DNA of 64,000 bases from Elmis aenea (Eukaryota > Arthropoda > Insecta > Coleoptera > Elmidae): contig OX393581.1 in NCBI GenBank assembly GCA_947652605.1, positions 49,127,924-49,191,923 of the forward strand, written 5' to 3'. Of this stretch, positions 40,991-52,127 are shown piece by piece; position 1 is the stretch's first letter, and each line of letters opens with the position of its first letter. Position numbers and translations under genes: made by a program. The notes beneath the pieces are model-generated. The model did not search any database. It saw only the letters and a list, made by a program, of their open reading frames with translations, and was not told where the DNA came from.

Positions 40991-41679
40991 GTTAATACAT
41001 ATGTTCCTTGAGCAACTATTTCTAAACAATTTTAATTATTGATTTGTATATCACAGGAACAGTTTATCCATCGCCTCTTTACATGAATACAATTGTTTTG
41101 CATATGTCTTTCAATGAGCTGGTTTTAATTTTTAATAATTTCCTAAAAATACCGTGCTTTAGTTAATACATATGTTCCTTGAGCGAATATTTCGAAACAA
41201 TTTCAATTATTGATTTGTATATCACAGGAACAGTTTATCCATCGCCTCTTTACATTACTACAATTGTTTTGCATATGTCTTTCAAAGAGCTGGTTTTTAA
41301 TTTTTAATAATTTCCTAAAAATACCGTGCTTTAGTTAATACATATGTTCCTTGAGCGAATATTTCGAAACAATTTCATTTATTGATTTGTATATCACAGG
41401 AACAGTTTATCCATCGCCTCTTTACATGAATACAATTGTTTTGCATATGTCTTTCAATGAGCTGGTTTTAATTTTTAATAATTTCCTAAAAATACCGTGC
41501 TTTAGTTAATACATATGTTCCTTGAGCGACTATTTCTAAACAATTTTAATTATTGATTTGTATATCACAGGAACAATTTATCCATCGCTTCTTTACATGA
41601 ATACAATTGTTTTGCATGTCTTTCAATGAGCTGGTTTTAATTTTTAATAATTTCCTAAAAATACCGTGCTTTAGTTAAT

Positions 41680-44600
41680 ACATATGTTCCTTGAGCAACT
41701 ATTTCTAAACAATTTTAATTATTGATTTGTATATCACAGGAACAGTTTATCCATCGCCTCTTTACATGAATACAATTGTTTTGCATATGTCTTTCAATGA
41801 GCTGGTTTTAATTTTTAATAATTTCCTAAAAATACCGTGCTTTAGTTAATACATATGTTCCTTGAGCGAATATTTCGAAACAATTTCAATTATTGATTTG
41901 TATATCACAGGTACAGTTTATCCATCGCCTCTTTACATTACTACAATTGTTTTGCATATGTCTTTCAAAGAGCTGGTTTTTAATTTTTAATAATTTCCTA
42001 AAAATACCGTGCTTTAGTTAATACATATGTTCCTTGAGCGAATATTTCGAAACAATTTCATTTATTGATTTGTATATCACAGGAACAGTTTATCCATCGC
42101 CTCTTTACATGAATACAATTGTTTTGCATATGTCTTTCAATGAGCTGGTTTTAATTTTTAATAATTTCCCAAAAATACCGTGCTTTAGTTAATACATATG
42201 TTCCTTGAGCGACTATTTCTAAACAATTTTAATTATTGATTTGTATATCACAGGAAAAATTTATCCATCGCTTCTTTACATAAATACAATTGTTTTGCAT
42301 ATGTCTTTCAATGAGCTGGTTTTAGATTTTAATAATTTCCTAAAAATACCGTGCTTTAGTTAATACATATGTTCCTTGAGCGACTAATCGAAACAATTTC
42401 AATTATTGATTTGTATATCACAGAAACAGTTTATCCATCGCCTCTTTACATGAATACAATTGTTTTGCATATGTCTTTCAATGAGCTGGTTTTAATTTTT
42501 AATAATTTCCTAAAAATACCGTGCTTTAGTTAATACATATGTTCCTTGAGCGACTATTTCTAAACAATTTTAATTATTGATTTGTATATCACAGGAACAA
42601 TTTATCCATCGCCTCTTTACATGAATACAATTGTTTTGCATATGTCTTTCAATGAGCTGGTTTTAATTTTTAATAATTTCCTAAAAAGACCGTGCTTTAG
42701 TTAATACATATGTTCCTTGAGCGACTATTTCGAAACAATTTTAATTATTGATTTGTATATCACAGGAACAGTTTATCTATCGCCTCTTTACATGAATACA
42801 ATTGTTTTGCATATGTCTTTCAATGAGCTGGTTTTAATTTTTAATAATTTCCTAAAAATACCGTGCTTTAGTTAATACATATGTTCCTTGAGCGACTATT
42901 TCTAAACAATTTTAATTATTGATTTGTATATCACAGGAACAATTTATCCATCGCTTCTTTACATAAATACAATTGTTTTGCATATGTCTTTCAATGTGCT
43001 GGTTTTAATTTTTAATAATTTCCTAAAAATACCGTGCTTTAGTTAATACATATGTTCCTTGAGCGACTATTTCGAAACAATTTTAATTATTGATTTGTAT
43101 ATCACAGGAACAGTTTATCCATCGCCTCTTTACATGAATACAATTGTTTTGCATATGTCTTTCAATGAGCTGGTTTTAATTTTTAATAATTTCCTAAAAA
43201 TACCGTGCTTTAGTTAATACATATGTTCCTTGAGCGACTATTTCAAAACAATTTTAATTATTGATTTGTATATCACAGGAACAGTTTATCCATCGCCTCT
43301 TTACATGAATACAATTGTTTTGCATATGTCTTTCAATGAGCTGGTTTTAATTTTTAATAATTTCCTAAAAATACCGTGCTTTAGTTAATACATATGTTCC
43401 TTGAGCGACTATTTCGAAACAATTTCAATTATTGATTTGTATATCACAGGAACAGTTTATCCATCGCCTCTTTACATGAATACAATTGTTTTGCATATGT
43501 CTTTCAATGAGCTGGTTTTAATTTTTAATAATTTCCTAAAAATACCGTGCTTTAGTTAATACATATGTTCCTTGAGCGACTATTTCTGAACAATTTTAAT
43601 TATTGATTTGTATATCACAGGAACAGTTTATCCATCGCCTCTTTACATGAATACAATTGTTTTGCATATGTCTTTCAATAAGCTGGTTTTAATTTTTAAT
43701 AATTTCCTAAAAATACCGTGCTTTAGTTAATACATATGTTCCTTGAGCGACTATTTCTAAACAATTTTAATTATTGATTTGTATATCACAGGAACAGTTT
43801 ATCCATCGCCTCTTTACATGAATACAATTGTTTTGCATATGTCTTTCAATGAGCTGGTTTTAATTTTTAATAATTTCCTAAAAATACCGTGCTTTAGTTA
43901 CTACATATGTTCCTTGAGCGACTATTTCGAAACAATTTTAATTATTGATTTGTATATCACAGGAACAGTTTATCCATCGCCTCTTTACATGAATACAATT
44001 GTTTTGCATATGTCTTTCAATGAGCTGGTTTTAATTTTTAATAATTTCCTAAAAATACCGTGCTTTAGTTAATACATATGTTCCTTGAGCGACTATTTCG
44101 AAACAATTTTAATTATTGATTTGTATATCACAGAAACAGTTTATCCATCGCCTCTTTACATGAATACAATTGTTTTGCATATGTCTTTCAATGAGCTGGT
44201 TTTAATTTTTAATAATTTCCTAAAAATACCGTGCTTTAGTTAATACATATGTTCCTTGAGCGACTAATCGAAACAATTTCAATTATTGATTTGTATATCA
44301 CAGAAACAGTTTATCCATCGCCTCTTTACATGAATACAATTGTTTTGCATATGTCTTTCAATGAGTTGGTTTTAATTTTTAATAATTTCCTAAAAATACC
44401 GTGCTTTAGTTAATACATATGTTCCTTGAGCGACTATTTCGAAACAATTTCAATTATTGATTTGTATATCACAGAAACAGTTTATCCATCGCCTCTTTAC
44501 ATGAATACAATTGTTTTGCATATGTCTTTCAATGAGCTGGTTTTAATTTTTAATAATTTCCTAAAAATACCGTGCTTTAGTTAATACATATGTTCCTTGA

Positions 44601-45290
44601 GCGACTATTTCGAAACAATTTTAATTATTGATTTGTATATCACAGGAACAGTTTATCCATCGCCTCTTTACATGAATACAATTGTTTTGCATATTTCTTT
44701 CAATGAGCTGGTTTTAATTTTTAATAATTTCCTAAAAATACCGTGCTTTAGTTAATACATATGTTCCTTGAGCGACTATTTCTAAACAATTTTAATTATT
44801 GATTTGTATATCACAGGAACAATTTATCCATCGCTTCTTTACATAAATACAATTGTTTTGCATATGTCTTTCAATGAGCTGGTTTTAATTTTTAATAATT
44901 TCCTAAAAATACCGTGCTTTAGTTAATACATATGTTCCTTGAGCGACTATTTCGAAACAATTTTAATTATTGATTTGTATATTACAGGAACAGTTTATCC
45001 ATCGCCTCTTTACATGAATACAATTGTTTTGCATATGTCTTTAAATGAGCTGGTTTTAATTTTTAATAATTTCCTAAAAATACCGTGCTTTAGTTAATAC
45101 ATATGTTCCTTGAGCGACTATTTCAAAACAATTTTAATTATTGATTTGTATATCACAGGAACAGTTTATCCATCGCCTCTTTACATGAATACAATTGTTT
45201 TGCATATGTCTTTCAATGAGCTGGTTTTAATTTTTAATAATTTCCTAAAAATACCGTGCTTTAGTTAATACATATGTTCCTTGAGCGACT
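41680..45290. repeat. large satellite duplication, copy B
   Basis: It carries the same ordered markers as copy A: GAGCAAC at 41693, CCTAAAAAGACC at 42683, CAATGTGCTGG at 42991, the fused frame at 43779, GCATATTTC at 44688 and CTTTAAATG at 45038. Relative to A and C it lacks three consecutive monomers just after 44072, because the shift changes by 513 bp there. It has the TTTATCTATCGCC monomer near 42770. Confidence 0.83.
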
Positions 45291-47939
45291 ATTTCTAAAC
45301 AATTTTAATTATTGATTTGTATATCACAGGAACAGTTTATCCATCGCCTCTTTACATGAATACAATTGTTTTGCATATGTCTTTCAATGAGCTGGTTTTA
45401 ATTTTTATAATTTCCTAAAAATGCCGTGCTTTAGTTAATACATGTGTTCCTTGAGCGACTATTTCGAAACAATTTTAATTATTGATTTGTATATCACAGG
45501 AACAGTTTATCCATCGCCTCTTTACATGAATACAATTGTTTTGCATATGTCTTTCAATGAGCTGGTTTTAATTTTTAATAATTTCCTAAAAATACCGTGC
45601 TTTAGTTAATACATATGTTCCTTGAGCGACTATTTCGAAACAATTTTAATTATTGATTTGTATATCACAGAAACAGTTTATCCATCGCCACTTTACATGA
45701 ATACAATTGTTTTGCATATGTCTTTTAATGAGCTGGTTTAAATTTTTAATAATTTCCTAAAAATACCGTGCTTTAGTTAATACATATGTTCCTTGAGCGA
45801 CTATTTCGAAACAATTTTAATTATTGATTTGTATATCACAGAAACAGTTTATCCATCGCCTCTTTACATGAATACAATTGTTTTGCATATGTCTTTCAAT
45901 GAGTTGGTTTTAATTTTTAATAATTTCCTAAAAATACCGTGCTTTAGTTAATACATGTGTTCCTTGAGCGACTATTTCTAAACAATTTTAATTATTGATT
46001 TGTATATCACAGGAACAGTTTATCCATCGCCTCTTTACATGAATACAATTGTTTTGCATATGTCTTTCAATGAGCTGGTTTTAATTTTTAATAATTTCCT
46101 AAAAATGCCGTGCTTTAGTTAATACATGTGTTCCTTGAGCGACTATTTCGAAACAATTTTAATTATTGATTTGTATATCACAGGAACAGTTTATCCATCG
46201 CCTCTTTACATGAATACAATTGTTTTGCATATGTCTTTCAATGAGCTGGTTTTAATTTTTAATAATTTCCTAAAAATACCGTGCTTTAGTTAATACATAT
46301 GTTCCTTGAGCGACTATTTCGAAACAATTTTAATTATTGATTTGTATATCACAGGAACAGTTTATCCATCGCCTCTTTACATGAATACAATTGTTTTGCA
46401 TATGTCTTTCAATGAGCTGGTTTTAATTTTTAATAATTTCCTAAAAATACCGTGCTTTAGTTAATACATATGTTCCTTGAGCGACTATTTCGAAACAATT
46501 TTAATTATTGATTTGTATATCACAGGAACAGTTTATCCATCGCCTCTTTACATGAATACAATTGTTTTGCATATGTCTTTCAATGAGCTGGTTTTAATTT
46601 TTAATAATTTCCTAAAAATACCGTGCTTTAGTTAATACATATGTTCCTTGAGCGACTATTTCTAAACAATTTTAATTATTAATTTGTATATCACAGGAAC
46701 AATTTATCCATCGCTTCTTTACATGAATACAATTGTTTTGCATATGTCTTTCAATGAGCTGGTTTTAATTTTTAATAATTTCCTAAAAATACCGTGCTTT
46801 AGTTAATACATATGTTCCTTGAGCGACTATTTCTAAACAATTTTAATTATTGATTTGTATATCACAGGAACAATTTATCCATCGCTTCTTTACATGAATA
46901 CAATTGTTTTGCATATGTCTTTCAATGAGCTGGTTTTAATTTTTAATAATTTCCTAAAAATACCGTGCTTTAGTTAATACATATGTTCCTTGAGCAACTA
47001 TTTCTAAACAATTTTAATTATTGATTTGTATATCACAGGAACAGTTTATCCATCGCCTCTTTACATGAATACAATTGTTTTGCATATGTCTTTCAATGAG
47101 CTGGTTTTAATTTTTAATAATTTCCTAAAAATACCGTGCTTTAGTTAATACATATGTTCCTTGAGCGAATATTTCGAAACAATTTCAATTATTGATTTGT
47201 ATATCACAGGAACAGTTTATCCATCGCCTCTTTACATTACTACAATTGTTTTGCATATGTCTTTCAAAGAGCTGGTTTTTAATTTTTAATAATTTCCTAA
47301 AAATACCGTGCTTTAGTTAATACATATGTTCCTTGAGCGAATATTTCGAAACAATTTTATTTATTGATTTGTATATCACAGGAACAGTTTATCCATCGCC
47401 TCTTTACATGAATACAATTGTTTTGCATATGTCTTTCAATGAGCTGGTTTTAATTTTTAATAATTTCCTAAAAATACCGTGCTTTAGTTAATACATATGT
47501 TCCTTGAGCGACTATTTCGAAACAATTTTAATTATTGATTTGTATATCACAGGAACAGTTTATCCATCGCCTCTTTACATGAATACAATTGTTTTGCATA
47601 TGTCTTTCAATGAGCTGGTTTTAATTTTTAATAATTTCCTAAAAATACCGTGCTTTAGTTAATACATATGTTCCTTGAGCGACTATTTCGAAACAATTTT
47701 AATTATTGATTTGTATATCACAGAAACAGTTTATCCATCGCCACTTTACATGAATACAATTGTTTTGCATATGTCTTTTAATGAGCTGGTTTAAATTTTT
47801 AATAATTTCCTAAAAATACCGTGCTTTAGTTAATACATATGTTCCTTGAGCGACTAATCGAAACAATTTCAATTATTGATTTGTATATCACAGAAACAGT
47901 TTATCCATCGCCTCTTTACATGAATACAATTGTTTTGCA

Positions 47940-47941
47940 TA
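47940..47941. repeat. TA target-site duplication, left side of element copy 1
   Basis: The satellite reads GCATATGTC when uninterrupted. Here it reads GCATA, then the element, then TATGTC at 50072. One TA is therefore duplicated, as expected of Tc1/mariner-pogo transposition. Confidence 0.93.
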
Positions 47942-47956
47942 GGGTAAAACCCCCAA
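47942..47956 (+). repeat. left terminal inverted repeat, copy 1
   Basis: GGGTAAAACCCCCAA is the exact reverse complement of the last 15 bases of the element (50057-50071). Just inside it, both ends carry a TTGGCA motif (CCATTGGCAC here, ACGTTGGCAT at the other end), so imperfect similarity reaches about 27 bp. Confidence 0.95.
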
Positions 47957-48511
47957 CCATTGGCACTTTAAGGCTATAGAGACAAATAAAACCGTTTATT
48001 TAACAATTTATCATGTAAAAGCCCAAAAATTAATTTTTATTACATTCCGCAAAGTTAGTCCTTACTTTTACAGTTGCATTTTTTTCTTTTTAAGATCAAT
48101 TCTGTTCTTTTTTCCTCAAATTTATAAAATTGGTCCGATTTTCTAGTCATTGGCACATTAATACCAATGATTGGCACTTGAATTATTCCAGTAATTGGCA
48201 CCCCTTACTGTTCGTTAGAACCATTGGGATGTAGGGTGGTATGGTTGGTTGGGAGGGTAGTTTTAGTTGAAATATAGTTTTTATGGTTACCTTAGATACA
48301 TAGTATAATAGAATAAAATATAACTTTCAAAATAATGTTTATTGTTGAAAAGTCTAGATTATAAAAATATATAAAAATTAAAAAAATTCTTCATAAAATA
48401 ATACTTATTAACCGAGGAACAAAAATATATAATACTGCAGTGTTAAAGGCCCAATAATGAGCCACGTGATGCGCATGTTTGGCATATAAAGTTTTCCTTG
48501 AAGTTTTGGCG
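47957..48511. other. non-coding left arm of the transposon, copy 1
   Basis: This is the 3' side of the minus-strand transposase remnant. It holds the four subterminal repeats and AT-rich sequence. On the minus strand it also holds an AATAAA hexamer (complement at 48338-48343), about 170 bp beyond the stop codon at 48512, which could be a polyadenylation signal. A second AATAAA on that strand lies at 47995-48000. No reading frame of interest is seen. Confidence 0.55.
47959..48201 (+). repeat. left subterminal ATTGGCAC repeats, copy 1 (four direct copies)
   Basis: ATTGGCAC occurs at 47959, 48149, 48170 and 48194 in the same orientation. Many transposons repeat the transposase binding site near their ends, so these are candidate binding sites for the helix-turn-helix domains encoded in the element. 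That role is an inference. The reverse-complement motif clusters at the other end. Confidence 0.75.
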
Positions 48512-49143
48512 TTACTTTAGGCATTGAACATGATAGGTTCTACGACATTTTTGACATCCGATCCCTACATTTGTCAAGTAGATATTCTGGGTACAAATGA
48601 AACAAAGGCCTCTACGTATGACAATATTGTTTTTTGGTGGTGAATAATGCACGCTACTTGTCAAGGGAATATCTGAGTCCTCATCTGAATCACTATCCTC
48701 AAATAGATTTTTTATGTGACGCTCTTTTTCTTTCTTCTCAGATTCAGATTCGGGTCTACATGAATCTCCTGGATTTACTTCGCGATTTATCTTGTTGAAA
48801 ATTTTATTAGAACTTTTAAGTGCAATCTTCAGAGATTGACTTTCAGGACTCTCTTTAGCATCAGTTCCAATTTTAACATTTTTATCTGCAAAAGTATTTC
48901 TGTTCTTCTGGTTTTTCTTGACTAGAGTTGAGTTTTTCTTCGTTGTAGTTGAGTTTTTTTTCGCTGAAATTATGTTTTTCTTAGCGTCTTGTTTGATCAA
49001 TTTCTTTTGTCTGTTCTCTTCTTTTCTTCTTTCGTTTTCTTCTTGGGCCTTTTCTTTACTTCCATATCTTTATTATATTGTGTAGAGGTGACGACATTAG
49101 AAGATCTTCTAGACTGATATGTTCCTTTTCTTTCGGGTGTTTT
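48512..49143 (-). pseudogene. pogo-like transposase C-terminal remnant (charged tail and zinc-knuckle), copy 1
   Basis: Two overlapping minus-strand frames make up the tail. The first, from about 49143, reads KTPERKGTYQSRRS and ends near 48999. The second opens after a stop near 49066 and runs to the stop at 48512. It reads GSKEKAQEENERRKEE, then a Lys/Asn/Thr-rich linker, an acidic tract (EDSDSDEDSD), and a terminal C-x2-C, 12 residues, C-x2-C, 4 residues, H-x2-C pattern, ending two residues after the last Cys. The pattern resembles the zinc-binding C-terminus of many insect pogo-like transposases. It is shorter than a full C4HC3 PHD finger, lacking the final Cys pair. No ATG opens the long frame; an apparent start at 49000 is TTG inside the charged region. 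I infer a frameshift near 49056-49068. It sits directly against the N-terminal remnant with no catalytic domain between. Confidence 0.75.
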
Positions 49144-49541
49144 AGGGTGCAAGAGATATTCTGCTATATCCGTTTTTAGTAAAATTATACCAACGATTTC
49201 CTAGTATGTTGTTGTTGAATGGGTTTGACCTTTGGTTTGCATCTAAGAAAGCCTTGACTGAACACTGAATGTCGATTTTTCTTCGTGGAAAGCCTTTCTT
49301 ATGACTTTCCAGGATATACTCAACAAGTGTATTTTTCTCTTCTTTCGTGAGATAAGTATGCCTTCCGAATTCGGGTTTTGTGAACTTTGGCCCCAACCTA
49401 AACTGGAGAGTTGACCTTGGTATTCCGTATTTTTTTGAAACTGTTTTCTTGGGTATGCCAGACGACTTCATTCAGAGCACGTTGAAGAATCTGTTCAGAA
49501 TATCTCTTCACGTATTTTTTATCTCTCTTAATCTTGGGCAT
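49142..49541 (-). pseudogene. pogo-like transposase N-terminal remnant (pipsqueak and CENP-B/Tc5 helix-turn-helix), copy 1
   Basis: The likely start is the ATG at 49541 (MPKIKRDKKYVKRYSEQILQ). The frame upstream of it opens only with a TTG. The first half of the pipsqueak-type domain (…ILQRALNEV) is in this frame, which then runs out of homology. The second half (SGIPKKTVSKKYGIPRSTLQ) is in another frame from about 49471, so a small indel lies near 49463-49475. The same second frame continues into a CENP-B/Tc5-type domain with GRHTYLTKEEKNTLVEYI, GFPRRKID, FLDANQRSNPF and ILGNRWYNF. It ends at a stop at 49142, just where the catalytic DDE domain should begin. Intact relatives are several hundred residues longer. 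The remnant would still encode parts of a DNA-binding module, but the frameshift probably prevents a complete one. Confidence 0.82.
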
Positions 49542-50056
49542 TAAAAAAAAACACATCACCCTGGAGCCTATTCCTGACTTTGATAGATGTGCCAATGTTT
49601 GGCGAAATTCAAAAATTATGTTACCCAAATGTTGGCACCGGGTGCCAATATTTAGCGGGAGCCTATATTGCTATACCAAATGTTGGCACCGCTGTTTTTT
49701 TTATTAAAAAGTTAACCAATCTTATGTTTTGTAAAAGAATTATCAACAGAAAATCATAAAATACTATTACTAAAAACTTGCAAATAATATTACTACAAAA
49801 CTAGCCAGTAACCCAACTTGTTTCTATAGCCTATTACTATGAAAATTGATAAAAACTTACTTTTATGAAGAAGACGTCACACATTTAACCTCATAATTCA
49901 GCCATGTTTGAAACAACGGCATGCGTAATGGTTCTAGGATGCACTTCGATGTTGTCAGATTTCATAAAAAATATTCCCAACAGCTGAATGAACTTACTTT
50001 TTTATATATCGAGGAAAATATAAAGGAAGTGCCAATCATTGGTAAAATGCCAACGT
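49542..50056. other. non-coding right arm of the transposon, copy 1
   Basis: This is the 5' side of the minus-strand transposase remnant. It contains the subterminal GTGCCAAT cluster at 49589-49689 and otherwise AT-rich sequence with no recognisable gene. Any promoter for the remnant should lie here, but I cannot point to a convincing one. Confidence 0.5.
49589..50036 (-). repeat. right subterminal GTGCCAAT/TTGGCAC repeats, copy 1
   Basis: GTGCCAAT is at 49589, 49642 and 50029. GTTGGCAC is at 49631 and 49682. The 49632-49648 stretch TTGGCACCGGGTGCCAA is an inverted pair with 7-bp arms around CGG. The cluster at 49589-49689 lies just upstream of the transposase start (49541, minus strand). 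Bound transposase could also affect its own promoter, which is speculative. Confidence 0.72.
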
Positions 50057-50071
50057 TTGGGGGTTTTACCC
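50057..50071 (-). repeat. right terminal inverted repeat, copy 1
   Basis: TTGGGGGTTTTACCC is the exact inverse of the left terminus. It is followed by TA at 50072-50073, where the satellite resumes mid-word with TATGTCTTTC. Confidence 0.95.
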
Positions 50072-50925
50072 TATGTCTTTCAATGAGCTGGTTTTAATTT
50101 TTAATAATTTCCTAAAAATACCGTGCTTTAGTTAATACATATGTTCCTTGAGCGACTATTTCTAAACAATTTTAATTATTGATTTGTATATCACAGGAAC
50201 AATTTATCCATCGCTTCTTTACATGAATACAATTGTTTTGCATGTCTTTCAATGAGCTGGTTTTAATTTTTAATAATTTCCTAAAAATACCGTGCTTTAG
50301 TTAATACATATGTTCCTTGAGCAACTATTTCTAAACAATTTTAATTATTGATTTGTATATCACAGGAACAGTTTATCCATCGCCTCTTTACATGAATACA
50401 ATTGTTTTGCATATGTCTTTCAATGAGCTGGTTTTAATTTTTAATAATTTCCTAAAAATACCGTGCTTTAGTTAATACATATGTTCCTTGAGCGACTATT
50501 TCGAAACAATTTTAATTATTGATTTGTATATCACAGGAACAGTTTATCCATCGCCTCTTTACATGAATACAATTGTTTTGCATATGTCTTTCAATGAGCT
50601 GGTTTTAATTTTTAATAATTTCCTAAAAATACCGTGCTTTAGTTAATACATATGTTCCTTGAGCGACTATTTCGAAACAATTTTAATTATTGATTTGTAT
50701 ATCACAGAAACAGTTTATCCATCGCCACTTTACATGAATACAATTGTTTTGCATATGTCTTTTAATGAGCTGGTTTAAATTTTTAATAATTTCCTAAAAA
50801 TACCGTGCTTTAGTTAATACATATGTTCCTTGAGCGACTAATCGAAACAATTTCAATTATTGATTTGTATATCACAGAAACAGTTTATCCATCGCCTCTT
50901 TACATGAATACAATTGTTTTGCATA
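50072..50925. repeat. 171-bp satellite, block 2 (five monomers between the two elements)
   Basis: It runs from the TA after copy 1 to the TA before copy 2. The net length without the extra TA is 852 bp, equal to five 171-bp monomers less the 2-bp GCATGTC deletion and the 1-bp GACTAATCG deletion. Its first monomers match the right flank of copy 2. Its last monomers (GCCACTTTAC, then GACTAATCG) match the left flank of copy 1. This is the arrangement expected of a tandem duplication. Confidence 0.95.
50924..50925. repeat. TA target-site duplication, left side of element copy 2
   Basis: It occupies the same position in the satellite monomer as at copy 1 (GCATA before the element, TATGTC after it at 53056). 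The flank was copied with the element, so this is an inherited target duplication and not evidence of a second insertion. Confidence 0.9.
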
Positions 50926-50940
50926 GGGTAAAACCCCCAA
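50926..50940 (+). repeat. left terminal inverted repeat, copy 2
   Basis: GGGTAAAACCCCCAA, identical to copy 1, is paired with the inverse at 53041-53055. Confidence 0.95.
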
Positions 50941-51495
50941 CCATTGGCACTTTAAGGCTATAGAGACAAATAAAACCGTTTATTTAACAATTTATCATGT
51001 AAAAGCCCAAAAATTAATTTTTATTACATTCCGCAAAGTTAGTCCTTACTTTTACAGTTGCATTTTTTTCTTTTTAAGATCAATTCTGTTCTTTTTTCCT
51101 CAAATTTATAAAATTGGTCCGATTTTCTAGTCATTGGCACATTAATACCAATGATTGGCACTTGAATTATTCCAGTAATTGGCACCCCTTACTGTTCGTT
51201 AGAACCATTGGGATGTAGGGTGGTATGGTTGGTTGGGAGGGTAGTTTTAGTTGAAATATAGTTTTTATGGTTACCTTAGATACATAGTATAATAGAATAA
51301 AATATAACTTTCAAAATAATGTTTATTGTTGAAAAGTCTAGATTATAAAAATATATAAAAATTAAAAAAATTCTTCATAAAATAATACTTATTAACCGAG
51401 GAACAAAAATATATAATACTGCAGTGTTAAAGGCCCAATAATGAGCCACGTGATGCGCATGTTTGGCATATAAAGTTTTCCTTGAAGTTTTGGCG
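50941..51495. other. non-coding left arm of the transposon, copy 2
   Basis: It matches the left arm of copy 1, with four subterminal repeats and AT-rich sequence with AATAAA on the minus strand (complement near 51322). No gene is seen. Confidence 0.5.
50943..51185 (+). repeat. left subterminal ATTGGCAC repeats, copy 2
   Basis: Four direct ATTGGCAC motifs sit in the same arrangement as in copy 1 (50943, 51133, 51154, 51178). They are candidate transposase-binding sites by inference. Confidence 0.72.
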
Positions 51496-52127
51496 TTACT
51501 TTAGGCATTGAACATGATAGGTTCTACGACATTTTTGACATCCGATCCCTACATTTGTCAAGTAGATATTCTGGGTACAAATGAAACAAAGGCCTCTACG
51601 TATGACAATATTGTTTTTTGGTGGTGAATAATGCACGCTACTTGTCAAGGGAATATCTGAGTCCTCATCTGAATCACTATCCTCAAATAGATTTTTTATG
51701 TGACGCTCTTTTTCTTTCTTCTCAGATTCAGATTCGGGTCTACATGAATCTCCTGGATTTACTTCGCGATTTATCTTGTTGAAAATTTTATTAGAACTTT
51801 TAAGTGCAATCTTCAGAGATTGACTTTCAGGACTCTCTTTAGCATCAGTTCCAATTTTAACATTTTTATCTGCAAAAGTATTTCTGTTCTTCTGGTTTTT
51901 CTTGACTAGAGTTGAGTTTTTCTTCGTTGTAGTTGAGTTTTTTTTCGCTGAAATTATGTTTTTCTTAGCGTCTTGTTTGATCAATTTCTTTTGTCTGTTC
52001 TCTTCTTTTCTTCTTTCGTTTTCTTCTTGGGCCTTTTCTTTACTTCCATATCTTTATTATATTGTGTAGAGGTGACGACATTAGAAGATCTTCTAGACTG
52101 ATATGTTCCTTTTCTTTCGGGTGTTTT
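51496..52127 (-). pseudogene. pogo-like transposase C-terminal remnant (charged tail and zinc-knuckle), copy 2
   Basis: It has the same two overlapping frames as copy 1: the KTPERKG frame from about 52127, then the Lys/Glu-rich frame ending at the stop at 51496. It has the same acidic EDSDSDEDSD tract and the same C-x2-C / C-x2-C / H-x2-C end. The 162-codon stretch from 51984 is identical in translation to copy 1. Its apparent start is TTG, so it is a remnant and not a separate gene. Confidence 0.75.

Larger units (their letters stand above)
2772..47941. repeat. 171-bp satellite array, block 1 (about 264 monomers)
   Basis: Successive TGCATATGTC landmarks at 2941, 3112 and 3283 give a 171-bp period. 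Conserved blocks in order are CATATGTCTTTCAATGAGC, TTTTTAATAATTTCCTAAAA, CCGTGCTTTAGTTAATACAT, TTCCTTGAGCGACTATTTC, ATTGATTTGTATATCACAG, GTTTATCCATCGCCTCTTTA and ACATGAATACAATTGTTTTG. Monomers are highly similar, with recurring diagnostic variants: TTCGAAAC, TTCTAAAC, TTCTGAAC, TTCTACAC or TTCAAAAC; GCCTC, GCTTC or GCCAC; ATACCG or ATGCCG; GACTAATCG; TTACATTAC. Small length variants include a 4-bp ACAT gain (3865, 6607), a 2-bp gain (20471) and a 2-bp GCATGTC loss. No gene is seen anywhere in this 45 kb. Open frames crossing it are artefacts of a period divisible by three. Confidence 0.98.
47942..50071 (-). mobile_element. defective pogo-like DNA transposon, copy 1 (2130 bp)
   Basis: The element interrupts a 171-bp satellite monomer. 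It has 15-bp perfect terminal inverted repeats (GGGTAAAACCCCCAA and its complement), imperfect extension to about 27 bp, and a TA target duplication. The minus strand holds transposase remnants: pipsqueak-type and CENP-B/Tc5-type helix-turn-helix domains near 49.14-49.54 kb, and a charged tail with a zinc-knuckle near 48.51-49.14 kb. No DDE catalytic domain lies between them. TA duplication and the paired helix-turn-helix domains are established pogo/Tigger traits. Family assignment is inferred from visible motifs. The element cannot make an active transposase and would depend on a full-length relative. It appears identical to copy 2 where I compared them. Confidence 0.92.

Noticed and set aside
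2772..47941. Primate alpha satellite, because of the 171-bp monomer
   Set aside because: Only the length agrees. The monomer is much more AT-rich, I recognise none of the alpha-satellite sequence in it, and it has no full CENP-B box.
49398..49628. 76-codon minus-strand frame as an independent gene
   Set aside because: It opens with TTG, and only the part after the ATG at 49541 resembles a transposase N-terminus. The rest after about 49471 is the out-of-frame shadow of the helix-turn-helix region.
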